A stretch of DNA of 64,000 nt from assembly GCA_047611265.1 (NCBI GenBank), contig JBLFWM010000001.1, forward strand, positions 1 to 64,000, read 5' to 3'. How positions within the stretch are numbered: the stretch's first letter is position 1; the number at the start of each line of letters is the position of its first letter. Both the position numbers and the translations under genes were made by a program. Source of the DNA: GCA-2698665 sp047611265 (lineage in GTDB: Bacteria > Pseudomonadota > Gammaproteobacteria > GCA-002705445 > GCA-002716945). The notes beneath the pieces are model-generated. The model did not search any database. It was not told the DNA's origin and worked only from the letters and a program-made list of their open reading frames with translations. This document shows, one piece after another, positions 33,939 to 43,255 of the stretch.

Positions 33939-35705
33939 TTATTTTATTGACTTGATTGTATTGATAGATAGTTCACGTAACTGTTTCTCATCCACACTAG
34001 ATGGAGCATTAGTTAGCAAACATGATGCAGATTGTGTTTTTGGAAAAGCAATTGTCTCTCGTATAGAATCTAATTCTAATAACAACATAACCAGTCTATC
34101 TATTCCAAACGCTATCCCTCCATGAGGTGGGCAACCAAAAGATAATGCTTTTAAGAAAAATCCAAATTTTTTATTCATTTCCTCTTCACTGATATTAAGT
34201 AGCTCAAATACTTTCATCTGCATATCTTTGGAATGTATCCTTATTGATCCGCCACCAATCTCATTACCATTTAAAATTAAATCATATGCTCTTGATGGAA
34301 TTTTATAAACATCAGTTTCTGATAAATCACTGAAGTTTTTCGGGGAAGTAAATGGATGATGTATCGAAGTAGGGTTTCCTTCAGAATCTTGCTCGAAAAG
34401 AGGGTAATCCAGAACCCATAAAAACTTCCATCCACCAGATAAAAGATTCAAACTTAAACCCAACTCTTTCATAAGTGCTGACATAGAACTATTAACAATG
34501 TCAGTAGAATCTGCAGAGAAAAATATTAAGTCGCCATTTTCTGCATCAACTTCATTAAGAATATTCTGAATAACTTTAGTATTTAAGAATTTTTTAATTG
34601 GAGAAGCAACTCCATTCTCTATATCACTAATATCTTCACATTTAAAATACGCAAGACCTTTTGCTCCAAACTGCTTAACAAGTTCAGTAACATTATCAAT
34701 GTTTTTTCTAGACAAAGAAATCCCGCCCGGTACTTTTAAGGCAACTATTCTAGAGCTTGGGTTATTTGCGTGATCAGAAAATACTTTAAAATCTACTTCT
34801 TTTACCAACTCTTTAATATCTTTTAAAACCAATGGGTTTCTCAGATCTGGTTTATCGCAACCATAGTTTTTCAATGCATCATGGTATGACATTCGTTCAA
34901 AATTTAAACCATCATCATAATTCATAATATCTTTGAAGATTAGCGTGAATAATTCTTCAACTATTTGCATAATTTCTTCTTCATCAGTAAATGATAACTC
35001 AACATCAAGCTGCGTAAACTCAGGCTGTCTATCAGACCTCAGATCCTCATCCCTGAAACACTTTGCAATTTGAAAATACTTGTCTAGTCCGCCAATCATC
35101 AGAGTTTGTTTAAATAGCTGTGGAGATTGAGGTAAAGCAAAAAATTCTTTTGAATGTACTCTACTAGGAACCAGGTAGTCTCTCGCGCCTTCTGGAGTTG
35201 TTTTTGTTAAAATAGGAGTCTCAACATCAACAAATTCTTTAGAATAAAAATAATTTCTAATGGCCTGGATAAGTTTCGATCTAAAACGTATAGTCTTTTG
35301 CATCTTATCACTTCTCATGTCTAGATAACGATATTGAAGCCTTTGATCTTCATTGACATTGTTGTCATTAATTTTAAACGGTGGAGTTTCTGACTTATTT
35401 AATATCTTTAAAGAGGATACTATGATTTCAATCTTGCCTGTTGCCAAGTCATTATTAATCGTGCCCTCCAATCTATGGTTAACCGTTCCCTTCACTTCTA
35501 TAACAAATTCTGACCTAATAGATTCTGCCTTCATAAAAAGCTCTTTATCTTCAGGGTTAAAAACAAGCTGGACAATACCAGTATAATCTCTTAAATCGAC
35601 GAAGATAATTCCACCATGATCTCTACGCTTGCTAACCCATCCAGATAGCTCAATTTCTTGATTTAATATATTCTCAGCTATTTCATTACAGTGATAATTT
35701 TTCAT
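33939..35705 (-). CDS. aspS: aspartyl-tRNA synthetase (residues of the non-discriminating type)
   Basis: Class II synthetase of 588 residues. It has an N-terminal OB anticodon-binding domain (SGWVSKRRDHGG, 21-32), class II motif 2 FRDEDLRSDRQPEFTQLD, the bacterial GAD insertion (about 290-400) and motif 3 GIAFGIDRLVMLLL. His30 and Gly81 (LEGTIN) align with H31 and G83 of the Pseudomonas aeruginosa enzyme. Those residues relax tRNA selection so that tRNA-Asn is also aspartylated; discriminating enzymes such as E. coli's have Leu and Lys there. The alignment is mine by eye. Confidence 0.95.
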   Translation of the reverse strand: MKNYHCNEIAENILNQEIELSGWVSKRRDHGGIIFVDLRDYTGIVQLVFNPEDKELFMKAESIRSEFVIEVKGTVNHRLEGTINNDLATGKIEIIVSSLKILNKSETPPFKINDNNVNEDQRLQYRYLDMRSDKMQKTIRFRSKLIQAIRNYFYSKEFVDVETPILTKTTPEGARDYLVPSRVHSKEFFALPQSPQLFKQTLMIGGLDKYFQIAKCFRDEDLRSDRQPEFTQLDVELSFTDEEEIMQIVEELFTLIFKDIMNYDDGLNFERMSYHDALKNYGCDKPDLRNPLVLKDIKELVKEVDFKVFSDHANNPSSRIVALKVPGGISLSRKNIDNVTELVKQFGAKGLAYFKCEDISDIENGVASPIKKFLNTKVIQNILNEVDAENGDLIFFSADSTDIVNSSMSALMKELGLSLNLLSGGWKFLWVLDYPLFEQDSEGNPTSIHHPFTSPKNFSDLSETDVYKIPSRAYDLILNGNEIGGGSIRIHSKDMQMKVFELLNISEEEMNKKFGFFLKALSFGCPPHGGIAFGIDRLVMLLLELDSIRETIAFPKTQSASCLLTNAPSSVDEKQLRELSINTIKSIK

Positions 35706-35729
35706 TATTTATATAGATTCCACTTAGTG

Positions 35730-35966
35730 TTAAGATTTATCAGTTGTGTTTGACTTCGATGCTGGCTTATCCTCTTTAACCTTCTTTCCTTTAAAATCTG
35801 TTTCATACCAACCTGACCCTTTAAGCCTAAATCCAGATGAAGATATCAGCTTTTTTACCCCACCTTTTTTACAAGATTGACATATATCTAGGTCTTTATC
35901 GGTTATTTTTTGAAAATTTTCAAAAATTAAGTCACATTCATCACATTTGTATTCATAAATAGGCAT
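35730..35966 (-). CDS. FmdB-family zinc ribbon protein
   Basis: A 78-residue protein with the N terminus MPIYEYKCDECDLIFE and two CxxC knuckles (C8/C11 and C29/C32) forming a zinc ribbon, followed by SSSGFRLKGSGWYETDFK and a lysine-rich tail. FmdB-like proteins are regulators of unclear specificity, originally linked to formamidase expression. They often sit before aspS in proteobacteria, as here. Confidence 0.9.
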   Translation of the reverse strand: MPIYEYKCDECDLIFENFQKITDKDLDICQSCKKGGVKKLISSSGFRLKGSGWYETDFKGKKVKEDKPASKSNTTDKS

Positions 35967-36040
35967 AATTCAATTCACAACATAATATTATGTTTGTATT
36001 ATACAAAAAAAATGAAGTTTTATCTCTAATAAATATAGTG

Positions 36041-36046
36041 TATAAT
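36041..36046 (+). promoter_or_regulatory. candidate -10 element for the two cytochrome genes
   Basis: A perfect TATAAT preceded by GTG lies 18 bases before the ATG of the first cytochrome, in the divergent gap after fmdB. The -35 region (TTTTAT-like, around 36018) is poor. The A/T-rich composition makes chance matches common. Confidence 0.35.
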
Positions 36047-36063
36047 CCTCGCTTAAATAACCT

Positions 36064-36378
36064 ATGAAATCAATGAATAAATTACTTGCCGCGACCTTTA
36101 TAATATTATTTGCATCATATGCGTTTGCAGATGAGATTCATCCAGGGAAAATAAAATCAGAGACATGTACTGGCTGTCATGCAATTCCTGGTTACAATAA
36201 TGTTTACCCTACATATAAAGTTCCTAAACTAGCAGGTCAACATTCAGATTATATAGTCTCTGCTTTAAAAGCGTATCGTAGCAAAGATAGGAATCATAAA
36301 ACGATGCATGCGAATGCTATAGGGTTAAGTGATCAAGATATAAATGATATAGCAAAATATTTTGAGTTATTGAAATGA
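36064..36378 (+). CDS. periplasmic monohaem cytochrome c, class I (c4/c553-like)
   Basis: A 104-residue protein with a signal peptide (cut near YAFA, 22), the haem motif CTGCH at 35-39, PKLAGQHSDYIVSALKAYRS and a probable Met ligand in HKTMHANAIGLSDQD. The PKLAGQ-YI-ALKAY pattern is that of cytochrome c4/c553 domains. It shuttles electrons in the periplasm, probably to a terminal oxidase. The stop overlaps the next start (ATGA), pairing it with a second cytochrome of the same type. Confidence 0.9.
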   Translation: MKSMNKLLAATFIILFASYAFADEIHPGKIKSETCTGCHAIPGYNNVYPTYKVPKLAGQHSDYIVSALKAYRSKDRNHKTMHANAIGLSDQDINDIAKYFELLK

Positions 36379-36701
36379 AAATAATGCAACTATTAATGAT
36401 TCTTGGTTTAAATTTAATTTCTACAGAATTAGCTTATGCAGACTATGATGCAGGAAAAGCTAAAGCCGAAGTTTGTGCAGCATGTCATGGCGCAGATGGA
36501 AATTCACAAATAACAATATATCCAAAATTAGCTGGGCAATATAAAAATTATCTTATTCACACATTGAATTCATATAAATCTGGATCTAGGAAAAACGCAA
36601 TCATGAATGGGTTTGCTGCCGGTTTATCTGATCAAGATATAGAAGATTTGTCAGAATACTTTTCCAAGCAAGATGGCTTGAAAGTATTGCCAATGAAATA
36701 A
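36375..36701 (+). CDS. periplasmic monohaem cytochrome c, class I (c4/c553-like)
   Basis: A 108-residue protein: signal peptide (cut near LAYA, 22), CAACH at 34-38, GADGNSQITIYPKLAGQYKNYLIHTLNSYKSG and probable Met ligand in NAIMNGFAAGLSDQD. It is clearly related to its upstream neighbour and translationally coupled to it. Together they resemble the two halves of a dihaem cytochrome c4 as separate polypeptides, each with its own signal peptide. A Sox or respiratory electron acceptor role is plausible but not shown. Confidence 0.9.
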   Translation: MKIMQLLMILGLNLISTELAYADYDAGKAKAEVCAACHGADGNSQITIYPKLAGQYKNYLIHTLNSYKSGSRKNAIMNGFAAGLSDQDIEDLSEYFSKQDGLKVLPMK

Positions 36702-36706
36702 CTCTA

Positions 36707-39700
36707 TCATCTACTTTCTATTAACCGATATAATGCAGGTACCAGGTATAGTGTAATTAAAGAAGATAAAGTAATTCCTCCTAAAACAACAATCGCCATA
36801 GAATATCTACTTTCAGCCCCTGCGCCACTACTCATCACAAGAGGGACAGCCCCTAAAAGAGTGGATATAGTTGTCATTAAAACTGGTCTCAGCCTTATTA
36901 AAGATGACTCAAAGATTGCCTCGTCTACACTCATGCCTTTTTTCCTTAACTGATTTGCAAATTCTACGACTAATATCCCATTCTTGGTAATTAATCCAAT
37001 TAACATCAGGAAGCCTATTTGGCTATATACATTTATAGAGGTTCCGGTTAAAAATAAAGTGTAAAGGCCAGCAGTTAAAGCTATAGGCACTGTTAATATT
37101 ATGGCTAGTGGATTTCTAAAGCTCTCAAACTGAGCTGCCAGGACTAGATAAACAATTAATATGGCAAATAAAATTGTTATTTCTAAACTACTACCTGACT
37201 CATAATATTCTTTTGATTGCCCGCTAAATGATATTTTAGCATTAGCTGGTAATACAGAATCCGTAACACCAATTAAATCTGTTAATGCATCGCCTAATGG
37301 ATAGCCAGGAGCTAAAGACGCAGAAAATATTGTAGAAGGTAACCTATTAATCCTATTTAAGCTTTGACTAGTGGATGTTTCTTCATATGTAACTAGGTTT
37401 GACAAAGGTATCAGGGATGAATTTGAGGATTTAACAAATATATTATCTAAACTATTGGGGTTAACTCTAAATGATTTATCAGCTTGCAAGATTACGTTAT
37501 AAGTCAAACCATCCTTAGAGAAAGTTGTAACCTGGTTTGAAGCTAGCAATATCTCCATTGTTCTGGTAATAGAATCAGCTGAAACCCCTAACTCATAAGC
37601 CTTATCTCTGTTTATTTCTAAATTTAACCGTGGGCTTGTAATTTTATAATCAATATTAGCATTTCTTAATTTAAGATCAGCAGACTTGTTTATTAAAATA
37701 TTTCCCCATTCATTGATATCTTCATAATTTCCACCACTAATCACTAACTGAACAGGTGGTGTAAAACGACTACCACCAAGGCTTGGTGGATTAATAGCAT
37801 ATATTCTTGCTCCAGGAATAGATAATAATTGAGGAAAAATCTCTCGGACAATATCTTTCTGATGCCTTCTGCTACCCCAGTCAGTTAATGTGGTAAACAT
37901 AAAGGCTGAATTAACTTCGCCTGGTTTTCCTGAAAATCCAGGGGCAACAATTGAAAATACAGTGTTAATTTCTTTGTTTTCTACATATGGTTTTAAAGTT
38001 TTTTCAACTTGACGAACTATAGAGTCAGTATAGCTAAGAGTAGATCCTTCGGGAGCTGTGATAGAAATAATAAATATTCCTCTGTCTTCTGTAGGAGCCA
38101 GTTCTTTTTGCACTACTTGAAATAATAATACAGATATAACTATCATTATAACTGAAAAAAGATAAACCCTTCTGGGGTTCTTCTGTGATTCCAATAAAGA
38201 CTCTCTATAAAATTTTCTAAATTTTCTAATAAGCATAGGTTCTTCATCTATCTTTTCTTTATTTTTAATTAATTTTGAACACAACATTGGAGTTAACGTT
38301 AAAGCAACAATGCTTGAAAAAATTACAGCAAAAGATAAAACTACTCCAAATTCAATAAATAGTCTCCCTGTCTTTCCACCCATAAAAGATAACGGAAGAA
38401 ATACAGCGACGAGCACAAGCGTTGTTGCTATCACAACGAATGTAATTTGTTTGGCACCCTCAATAGATGCTTCGAATGCCTTTTCACCATCCTCAATTCT
38501 TCTTTTTATATTTTCTAAAACAACAATTGAGTCATCAACAATTAACCCTATCGCTAATACCAAAGCTAAAAATGTAAGTACGTTTAATGAATACCCTAGT
38601 GCATATATGACATAGAATGTTGAAATTAATGAAACCGGTATAGTAATGGCAGGAATAAATGTTGCTGCAGAAGATGCCAGAAAATAATATATTACTCCAA
38701 TCACCATTAACATTGAAATCAAAAGTGCAAATCTCACTTCAGAAATTGATTCATCAACAAACACTGATTGATCATAACCTACAAACATGTTGATATTGCT
38801 GGGTAATGTAGGTCTGATTAAATTTAATTCTTTTTTTATAGCTGAGGCAACTTTTAATACATTAGATTTAGTTTGTCTCACAACACCAAGTCCAATTGCA
38901 TTCTCATTATTGGCCCTTAAAAAACCTCTATCACTTTCTGCACCAATAATAATTTCTGCTACATCACCAAGCCTTATTTTTCTATTATCATAAGTCTTGA
39001 TTACTATGTCATTAAACATATTAATGTCAGATAATTTTGATTTTACCTGTATGCCTATTTCTCGATCAACAGAATCAAGACGTCCAGCTGGTTTTTCAAT
39101 GTTTTCTTTATTTATAGCATTTAAAATATCATCTACTGTTACCTGCCTTGATGACATTTTATCTGGATCAAGCCAGATTCTAATCGCATATTTTCTCTCT
39201 CCACCAACAGTAATAGAAGCCACTCCTGGCAAAATAGATAATCTGTCGATAACATTTCTATCTAAGTAGTCATTAAGAGCTATGCTATCAAGTTGTTCGC
39301 TTGTAAAACCAATCCATAAAATTGCTCTTGCATCAGTATCAGATTTTGCAACCCTTGGTTGTTCAGAATCTTTTGGTAATCTTGGAATAGCTCTCGATAC
39401 TTTCTCTCTTACATCGTTAGCGGCAGACTCCATGTCTCTTGACAAGTTGAATTCAATTCTTATTTGTGAAATTTCATCTTTACTTGCAGATTTTATTTCC
39501 TTAATATTTGAGATTCCAGATAATGAGTCTTCAAGTATCTGCGTGATATCTCTCTCAATAATCTCAGCCGAAGCTCCACGATATACCGTTGATACAGTGA
39601 CAACTGGCTTATCTATATCTGGGTATTCTCTAATCGATAATTTATCATATGAAACTAGTCCTATAAGCACTAAAAACATACTTATTACTGCTGCGAGAAC

Positions 39701-39733
39701 AGGTCTTCGAACTGTTATTTCTGATATGTGCAT
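36707..39733 (-). CDS. RND efflux transporter permease (HAE1 family)
   Basis: A 1008-residue inner-membrane pump of the AcrB/MexF type with 12 membrane segments and two large periplasmic loops. The proton-relay aspartates are in LAIGLIVDDSIVVLENIKRR (TM4 region). The second-half repeat GLITKNGILVVEFANQLR is also typical. It would expel drugs, fatty acids or other hydrophobic compounds using proton motive force. The membrane-fusion gene lies immediately upstream; no outer-membrane channel gene accompanies the pair. Substrate unknown. Confidence 0.95.
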   Translation of the reverse strand: MHISEITVRRPVLAAVISMFLVLIGLVSYDKLSIREYPDIDKPVVTVSTVYRGASAEIIERDITQILEDSLSGISNIKEIKSASKDEISQIRIEFNLSRDMESAANDVREKVSRAIPRLPKDSEQPRVAKSDTDARAILWIGFTSEQLDSIALNDYLDRNVIDRLSILPGVASITVGGERKYAIRIWLDPDKMSSRQVTVDDILNAINKENIEKPAGRLDSVDREIGIQVKSKLSDINMFNDIVIKTYDNRKIRLGDVAEIIIGAESDRGFLRANNENAIGLGVVRQTKSNVLKVASAIKKELNLIRPTLPSNINMFVGYDQSVFVDESISEVRFALLISMLMVIGVIYYFLASSAATFIPAITIPVSLISTFYVIYALGYSLNVLTFLALVLAIGLIVDDSIVVLENIKRRIEDGEKAFEASIEGAKQITFVVIATTLVLVAVFLPLSFMGGKTGRLFIEFGVVLSFAVIFSSIVALTLTPMLCSKLIKNKEKIDEEPMLIRKFRKFYRESLLESQKNPRRVYLFSVIMIVISVLLFQVVQKELAPTEDRGIFIISITAPEGSTLSYTDSIVRQVEKTLKPYVENKEINTVFSIVAPGFSGKPGEVNSAFMFTTLTDWGSRRHQKDIVREIFPQLLSIPGARIYAINPPSLGGSRFTPPVQLVISGGNYEDINEWGNILINKSADLKLRNANIDYKITSPRLNLEINRDKAYELGVSADSITRTMEILLASNQVTTFSKDGLTYNVILQADKSFRVNPNSLDNIFVKSSNSSLIPLSNLVTYEETSTSQSLNRINRLPSTIFSASLAPGYPLGDALTDLIGVTDSVLPANAKISFSGQSKEYYESGSSLEITILFAILIVYLVLAAQFESFRNPLAIILTVPIALTAGLYTLFLTGTSINVYSQIGFLMLIGLITKNGILVVEFANQLRKKGMSVDEAIFESSLIRLRPVLMTTISTLLGAVPLVMSSGAGAESRYSMAIVVLGGITLSSLITLYLVPALYRLIESR

Positions 39734-39736
39734 CTA

Positions 39737-40651
39737 TTACTCTATAATTTTTATCTTAGATCCATCTTTTAGTTTTTCATGACCCATAAATATCACTTTA
39801 TCAAAAGTATTTAATCCAGATTTAATCTCTACCAAGGCATTATTTCGAATACCTATCTCCACTACTATTAGTTTAGCAATATTATTATCTACAATATAAA
39901 CATAATGTTTTTTGTTAATACTTAATAATGATTTCTCGGGTATCAAAATTGCGCCCTCTTTTTCCTCTAGAAAAATATCCATTTTCATCAATAGACCGGG
40001 CTTTAATATATTATTTTTATTGTCTAATAAAGCATAGGCGCTAATGGTTCTGGTTTTAGTATCTATCCTAGTATCCACATATTCTAACGTACCCTCATAT
40101 TTAGCACCTGGAATACTGTCTGTGATAGCAATAAATGATAATTTCTTTGTTAAATAGCCAAGTATACGTTCTGGTAAATTAATTGGTAATTTCATATAGC
40201 TATGCTCATCTAATGAGGTAAGAAGCTCTCCTTTAGATACTGCATCTCCTATATTTTTCTTACTAAGACCTATCATTCCTGAAAAAGGAGCATATATTTT
40301 AGTTAAGCCAATGGTGTCAGAAGAAATTATAGAAAAAAGTAAATCACCTTTCTTAACAGTAGTGGCTTCTCTATAATGAATGTTATCTAGAAGACCATTA
40401 ACTTTAGAAGTGATATTAATTGATTCACGCGCTTCAATTACAGATAATGCTCGATATGTTTTTTGTACAGTATCAATTTTTACTGACACAGCTTTCACTG
40501 CAATAATTCTTGTTTTACTCATGAATTGAGCAAAACCAGTATATTTTAAATACAAAGATATTCCACCATAAAAAAGGCCAGCAATAAAAATAAATATAAA
40601 AATCTTAAATACACTCAAAGATTTTACATAATTTATAATTTTAGTCAGCAT
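39737..40651 (-). CDS. RND efflux membrane-fusion (adaptor) protein
   Basis: A 304-residue periplasmic adaptor anchored by one N-terminal helix (about 15-33). It has a short lipoyl/hairpin region (INITSKVNGLLDNIHYREATTVKKGDLLF; then APFSGMIGLSKKNIGDAVSKGELL) and beta-barrel and membrane-proximal domains toward the C terminus (LKPGLLMKMDIFLEEKEGAILIPEKSLL). The alpha-hairpin is very short, as in MexH/VexE-like small adaptors. It precedes the permease by 3 bases, so both subunits are made together. Confidence 0.92.
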   Translation of the reverse strand: MLTKIINYVKSLSVFKIFIFIFIAGLFYGGISLYLKYTGFAQFMSKTRIIAVKAVSVKIDTVQKTYRALSVIEARESINITSKVNGLLDNIHYREATTVKKGDLLFSIISSDTIGLTKIYAPFSGMIGLSKKNIGDAVSKGELLTSLDEHSYMKLPINLPERILGYLTKKLSFIAITDSIPGAKYEGTLEYVDTRIDTKTRTISAYALLDNKNNILKPGLLMKMDIFLEEKEGAILIPEKSLLSINKKHYVYIVDNNIAKLIVVEIGIRNNALVEIKSGLNTFDKVIFMGHEKLKDGSKIKIIE

Positions 40652-40675
40652 TGCTCAACCTATCGGTGTTATAGC

Positions 40676-41401
40676 CTATTCTATCCATATTAATGAAGCA
40701 ATTCTACCAGTATTAGTTTCACCTCTGTATGAATAATATAAGTTTGCACTTTGATAGGTACACATTTCATCTGTGAATATTTTTTCAACACCTGCATCTT
40801 TTAAAAAAACTTTAGCTGCTTTTTTTAAATCGAGTCCCCAGTGCTCTTCATCAATCCTGTTGAAGATTGTTGGAGATATTGTAGATAGTTTCTTATAGAC
40901 GTCTTCTCGGACTAAATAATTATTTTGACTAATAGAAGGGCCGATCCAACATATAATTTCAGAAGGGTCCTTCGAAAATTTTTTAATAAATTTTGTTATT
41001 ATGCCATTATCTAGACCTCTCCAGCCTGCATGGATTACCCCAACTTTTGTTCCATCTTTATTACAGACCAGTATAGGTAAACAGTCAGCAGATAAAACAG
41101 CACAAGGCAGGCCCACTGTATCCGTATAAGACCCATCACATACTAATCCTGATACTGACTGCTTAACTTTTTTTATAGTTGCGCTATGTATTTGTTTCAT
41201 CCAGCAGGGCTCCATTGTTAGGTTTAAAGATTTTTTTATATCTCTCCTGTTTTTTTTAACATGAGTTTGCTCATCACCTACATCTAAGCTGAGATTAGAA
41301 TCTTTATATTCGCCTTTACTGAATCCACCTATACGCGTTGTAGAAAAAGCTTTTATATTACTAGGGACTTCCCAAATTACTGGCTTAATTTGTATCGGCA
41401 T
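40676..41401 (-). CDS. pgeF: purine nucleoside phosphorylase/laccase-domain protein PgeF (YfiH)
   Basis: A 241-residue multicopper-like protein with the conserved metal residues in LSADCLPILVCN and GVIHAGWRGLDNG. The family was long called polyphenol oxidase YfiH. Members are reported as purine nucleoside phosphorylases (LACC1) and as PgeF, which edits peptidoglycan by removing mis-incorporated serine. It follows rluD with a 17-base overlap, the order found in E. coli and other gammaproteobacteria. Confidence 0.92.
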   Translation of the reverse strand: MPIQIKPVIWEVPSNIKAFSTTRIGGFSKGEYKDSNLSLDVGDEQTHVKKNRRDIKKSLNLTMEPCWMKQIHSATIKKVKQSVSGLVCDGSYTDTVGLPCAVLSADCLPILVCNKDGTKVGVIHAGWRGLDNGIITKFIKKFSKDPSEIICWIGPSISQNNYLVREDVYKKLSTISPTIFNRIDEEHWGLDLKKAAKVFLKDAGVEKIFTDEMCTYQSANLYYSYRGETNTGRIASLIWIE

Positions 41402-42341
41402 AACTATGTTTCTCGATTAGTGACTGTATTTTTAAAAATTCATCTGGCGGAGAAGATTTTATAAAAAAAACTTCTTTTGTAGACGGATGTTTAAATTCTA
41501 GTGACATAGCATGTAATGCATGACCATTATATGAATCTAAAAATTTAACTAACTCAGTATTTTTACTAAATATAGATTTTCTAAACCCATAGAGCTTATC
41601 ACCCAGAACTGGATGTCCAGTAAATGATAAGTGTACGCGTATCTGATGTGTTCTCCCAGTTACAAGCTCAACTTCAATTAATGATGCTTTATCAAATCTA
41701 CGTAAAATCTTAAGTCGTGAAACAGATTCCTTTCCAGAAAAGGTTACTGCCATTTTTTTTCGGTTTATCTTATGTCTGCCTATTTTTTCATCTATCACGC
41801 TTATATTCTTTAAAATTCCAGATGTGATAGCTAGGTACTTCTTTGTTATTGATTTATTTTGAATCTGTTGCGTTAGATTATTATGGGATTGAAGTGATCT
41901 CGCTATAATTAATAACCCAGAAGTCTGTTTATCTAGACGATGTATTATTCCAGCTCTAGGCACATTTCTCAATTCAGGATATTTAAATAATAAAGCATTT
42001 TGTAATGTACCTGAATAATTTCCAACTGCTGTATGAGTTACCATCCCACTATTCTTATTAACAATTATAAAGTCATCATCCTCATGTAATATATTTAAGG
42101 CGATATCTTCTGGGATAATATTTATCTCTTCATTAGGGTGAACTTCTATTTCAATTTCAGACTTAATCGAAATCTTATCTTTAGGAGAGCAAGTTTTACC
42201 ATTAACTAGTATTTTTTCTGCATTAATCCAATTTTTGATGGTTGATCTTGAATATTCAGGTAAATGAGATGATATAATCTGATCTAATCTTAGATTTTTT
42301 TTTGGTTCAATATCAAACTTATAAAAAGTGACATTTTTCAT
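41385..42341 (-). CDS. rluD: 23S rRNA pseudouridine(1911/1915/1917) synthase
   Basis: A protein of about 318 residues with an N-terminal S4 domain (RLDQIISSHLPEYSRSTIKNWI) and the RluA-family catalytic motif GIIHRLDKQTSGLLIIA with its Asp nucleophile. Later motifs (VTGRTHQIRVHLSFTGHPVLGD) are intact. The start at 42339-42341 (MKNVTFYKFDI) was chosen because the longer frame to 42386 overlaps the divergent bamD start. It opposes bamD and precedes pgeF, the usual context of RluD. Confidence 0.93.
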   Translation of the reverse strand: MKNVTFYKFDIEPKKNLRLDQIISSHLPEYSRSTIKNWINAEKILVNGKTCSPKDKISIKSEIEIEVHPNEEINIIPEDIALNILHEDDDFIIVNKNSGMVTHTAVGNYSGTLQNALLFKYPELRNVPRAGIIHRLDKQTSGLLIIARSLQSHNNLTQQIQNKSITKKYLAITSGILKNISVIDEKIGRHKINRKKMAVTFSGKESVSRLKILRRFDKASLIEVELVTGRTHQIRVHLSFTGHPVLGDKLYGFRKSIFSKNTELVKFLDSYNGHALHAMSLEFKHPSTKEVFFIKSSPPDEFLKIQSLIEKHSYADTN

Positions 42342-42376
42342 AGTGTAATCCCATGTAACTGCTCTATAATAACAAA

Positions 42377-43255
42377 ATGAAAGCAAAAATACTCCTTATA
42401 AACCTTATCTTTAGTGTATTATTATCAAGCTGCTCATACTGGGAAGGTGTTTTTAAAGAGGCAGACCCTACTATAGGCATGTCGGCTGCACAAATATATG
42501 GGGAAGGAAGGGCATTTCTTGATGCCGAGGATTACCCAAATGCCATCATGTATTTTGATATATTGGAAGCTAGATACCCGTTTGGCATATACTCAACTCA
42601 ATCAATGCTTGATTTATCATATGCGTCATATAAATCAAATTTAAAAGCAGAAGCAATTGTTAATGCCGATAGGTTTATCAGATTGTATCCAAATCATCCA
42701 AATGTATCATATGCATATTACCTTCGTGCGCTATCGAATTTTAACAAAGACCAAAATCTTATAACTGAACTACTTGGTCAGGATCCATCAAAATATGATG
42801 TATCAAAACTAAGGCAATCATTTGATGACTTTTCTGTGATAGTAAATAAATTTCCTAATACTAAATATGCCAAGGATTCAAGAAACAGACTGTTATATAT
42901 CAAAAACAAGATGGCAGCTAACGAATTGTATATAGCAAAATATTATATTAAACGATCAGCCCATATAGCAGCAATAGAAAGAATAAAATATCTATTAACC
43001 AATTACAATGGGACACCTAGCACAGAAGAAGGTTTATTAATTTTAATAGAGAGTTATAAGTATTTAAAGATGAATGATTTAGCATCTGATACAGCTAGAG
43101 TTTTAAAAGAGAATTATCCTAATTATACGATAGTAAATAAAAACGGGGTTATAACGGCAATCAAGAAAAAAATCAAAGTAGCCAAGGAAATAGAAGCTCC
43201 GAAAGATGATGGTTCAAGTTGGTTTAACTTTTTAAATATATATAATTATTTCTAG
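42377..43255 (+). CDS. bamD: outer-membrane assembly lipoprotein BamD
   Basis: A 292-residue lipoprotein with lipobox LLSSC (lipidated Cys19) and TPR repeats (EDYPNAIMYFDILEARYPFG, SYASYKSNLKAEAIVNADRFIRLYPNHP). It forms the essential core of the BAM complex with BamA. The C-terminal ~45 residues are longer than in E. coli BamD (245 residues) and end in a tryptophan-containing SSWFNFLNIYNYF. Divergent from rluD as in relatives. Its stop codon shares the palindrome CTAG with nadE's stop. Confidence 0.94.
   Translation: MKAKILLINLIFSVLLSSCSYWEGVFKEADPTIGMSAAQIYGEGRAFLDAEDYPNAIMYFDILEARYPFGIYSTQSMLDLSYASYKSNLKAEAIVNADRFIRLYPNHPNVSYAYYLRALSNFNKDQNLITELLGQDPSKYDVSKLRQSFDDFSVIVNKFPNTKYAKDSRNRLLYIKNKMAANELYIAKYYIKRSAHIAAIERIKYLLTNYNGTPSTEEGLLILIESYKYLKMNDLASDTARVLKENYPNYTIVNKNGVITAIKKKIKVAKEIEAPKDDGSSWFNFLNIYNYF

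Noticed and set aside
39282..39782. 166-codon open frame on the plus strand
   Set aside because: It is antisense to the RND permease N terminus and the adaptor end; no ribosome-binding site or family pattern.
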